In this document: positions 62,301-64,000 of the stretch, piece after piece
How positions within the stretch are numbered: the first letter of the stretch is position 1
Layout: each line of letters opens with the position of its first letter
Assembly: GCA_026874595.1 (NCBI GenBank)
Contig: CM049317.1
Location: 47,768,401-47,832,400, forward strand
Origin: Sipunculus nudus
Taxonomy: Eukaryota > Annelida > Sipuncula > Golfingiida > Sipunculidae
Direction of reading: 5' to 3'
DNA length: 64,000 nucleotides
Translations under genes and position numbers: made by a program
Notes under the pieces: model-generated
Seen by the model: only the letters and a program-made list of their open reading frames with translations
Database searches by the model: none
Told to the model about the DNA's origin: nothing

Positions 62301-64000
62301 AGTGTCAATGTCACAAATGCTGGTCAGATAACCAAGAAATCTTCTTTTAAAATAAAACAATGATGATTTGCATTTATCTTTAAACTGTAAACTCGGCCAC
62401 ATTTAATCTTAACGAAGAAAGACATTGATTAAATATACCTAGTATATAAGCAAAACTAAATAAAATAACAGACGCTCTTACCTATAAGATAATGGGAACA
62501 TCATTGCTTAGTATATACATTATATTTTAGCCTCGTCTTAATAGCAGAATTTCCAGAAGTAAGTGACGTAATGTAATGTAGGTGTTTTCGTTCGTAAATC
62601 GAGTTCTTTGTAATAAAACATATAAGGCTAACACAGAGCGGAAGAGAAAACTTAAGATTGATCAACATATGGCTGCCTTCAATAATTCAACCGCCACAGG
62701 AAGGATTTTAACTGTTAGCGTATCCGAGACCGACGTTCTCGTATTTCGCAGACTGTTTTGTAGGAATTTTAAAGCAAAGGACACTAGTGATATTTACCTG
62801 TCATACATTATTCAAGTGGCACACGACAGTTCCTTAAAACCTTTATCTCTGTGCGCGGACCCTCATATTAAATCAGGCCATATCCCACCTATGTCAAAAA
62901 TGTGTCAGTTATTGTTCTGACTGTAAACAATTGCACAAATGTTCGAAAAAAGAGATCACAAACCTGATGGACACTGTATTATACATTAGTGCAAAATGTA
63001 ATGAAAACCTGTGCAGTCATTGCCGTGGAAAGCTTGACACAAGTATACACAAGGAAGAACAAAGAGAAAGAGAGATAAATGTTGGTAAATCAACCTGAAC
63101 GATAATACAGTAACCCACTGACAACCTGCAATAAACCTCAAAACAAAATGTTAAACATCCCTAATGAAAGCTCGAATGGTGACATGAATATAAAACGGTT
63201 ATGTAAAGGTCAAACTTGAGTAACCACGTATGGGCAGCAATGAAGGGATTATACGCAATATATTGGGCCAGTTTCTTGGAAATTACTCTATTTCCAGGAT
63301 TAGTTACAAAAATGGACAAATGGAAAATGATAAAAAGCACAAAATAACCGGAAGATGGTCAATAAACCTATCGTTTACACATAACCTTTCATGAAGATGT
63401 CTAACTTTAAAAATTTTTTAAACTTTTTTTTCAGAATTTTTATTGCTTTACTCAAAACACTGCGATAATATGCTGTTTTGCCGTAAGGCGACCTACGAGT
63501 GCATAATGTTATAGAGTCTGTATTCTTCTTTTTGGGTGGTTGTTTCAGGGACAGGTCTCGGTTGAAAGTGAGACATACCCTGAGGTGGATATAACGTACT
63601 TTATTTGGATGTCTTCTTCGGAGATGATCACACATTGATTTGCTGATTTACCGGGGAGAGCCTTCTATTTTAGTCTTCTCTCAAACCCACGTGTCATTTT
63701 TCTTTATAATGCAAGGAAGGACTGCTACAGGCTGCCTACAGCCTTGGATCAGGGGATTTTACGTGTGAAGAGAGATCTTTAACCCAGACGCAGTCTCTCC
63801 TTGGGTCAGCAGAGCGATCACCCATCGGGATGATATGTTAAAGCCTCGGTCTGTCACGGGATTTATCATGCAGGGTGTCTGGTCTTATATGCTCTCACTG
63901 CTAAGTAGCGTTCACGAAAAGAGACGGGATTTATCTCCTAGTTATATAGCTGCAAAGGGGATCCGTTTCAGACCTGATGACAGATGTTTTGTCTGTTACA
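59378..64000. other. Unassigned DNA to the end of the window
   Basis: No gene is recognised. The longest frames are 61152-61424 plus (90 codons), 61548-61853 plus (101 codons) and 62582-62920 plus (112 codons). None has a domain I know, and the first overlaps an open frame on the other strand. The last ~350 bp is GC-richer and could approach a gene beyond the window. Confidence 0.35.

Noticed and set aside
1-64000. LTR retrotransposon or endogenous retrovirus
   Set aside because: I saw no long terminal repeats, primer-binding site, polypurine tract, gag, integrase or retroviral protease motifs.

Overview
The window looks like non-coding, AT-rich genomic DNA from an animal. The dispersed-repeat flavour (tRNA-headed SINE, hAT-like miniature elements, CR1/L2-type non-LTR fragments, minisatellites, long TA tracts) suggests a marine invertebrate, perhaps a mollusc or another lophotrochozoan. 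That placement is a low-confidence inference. I found no bacterial-style operons, no complete cellular protein-coding gene and no convincing functional RNA gene. The longest open frames are fragments of retrotransposon reverse transcriptase or artefacts of tandem repeats.

Layout. 1-4.97 kb: unique-looking DNA with two inverted-repeat elements (2343-2963 and a 366-bp hAT-like miniature element at 3449-3814). 4970-5583: a 32-bp minisatellite. 5.6-15.6 kb: mostly featureless DNA with poly-G tracts, a duplicated ~200-bp block (9678-9890 and 10300-10482) and TA microsatellites. 15.64-16.26 kb: a ~145-bp tandem repeat.

16.57-37.01 kb is the most informative part: an old, diverged tandem segmental duplication. 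Unit A (about 16.57-26.96 kb) and unit B (about 27.0-36.5 kb) are collinear, and the first ~170 bp of unit B recurs after unit B (36.84-37.01 kb). Insertions present in one copy have an empty site in the other: a 5'-truncated non-LTR element, a 1,088-bp hAT-like element with an 8-bp target duplication and a SINE with a 14-bp target duplication in A, and a dead non-LTR fragment in B. The pair therefore records transposition after the duplication.

37.0-64 kb: a 3.15-kb 32-bp minisatellite (38691-41840) with higher-order structure, two oppositely oriented copies of a dispersed repeat (42.3 and 46.8 kb), two miniature elements with 5-bp target duplications (44887-44990 and 56823-56940), a reverse-transcriptase fragment (48.8-49.7 kb), a large AT palindrome (51952-52037), an X-box/TATA-box pair (52732-52758) and otherwise unassigned DNA. 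No gene cooperation can be described. The biology here is repeat turnover. All homology statements were made by eye, without database searches.
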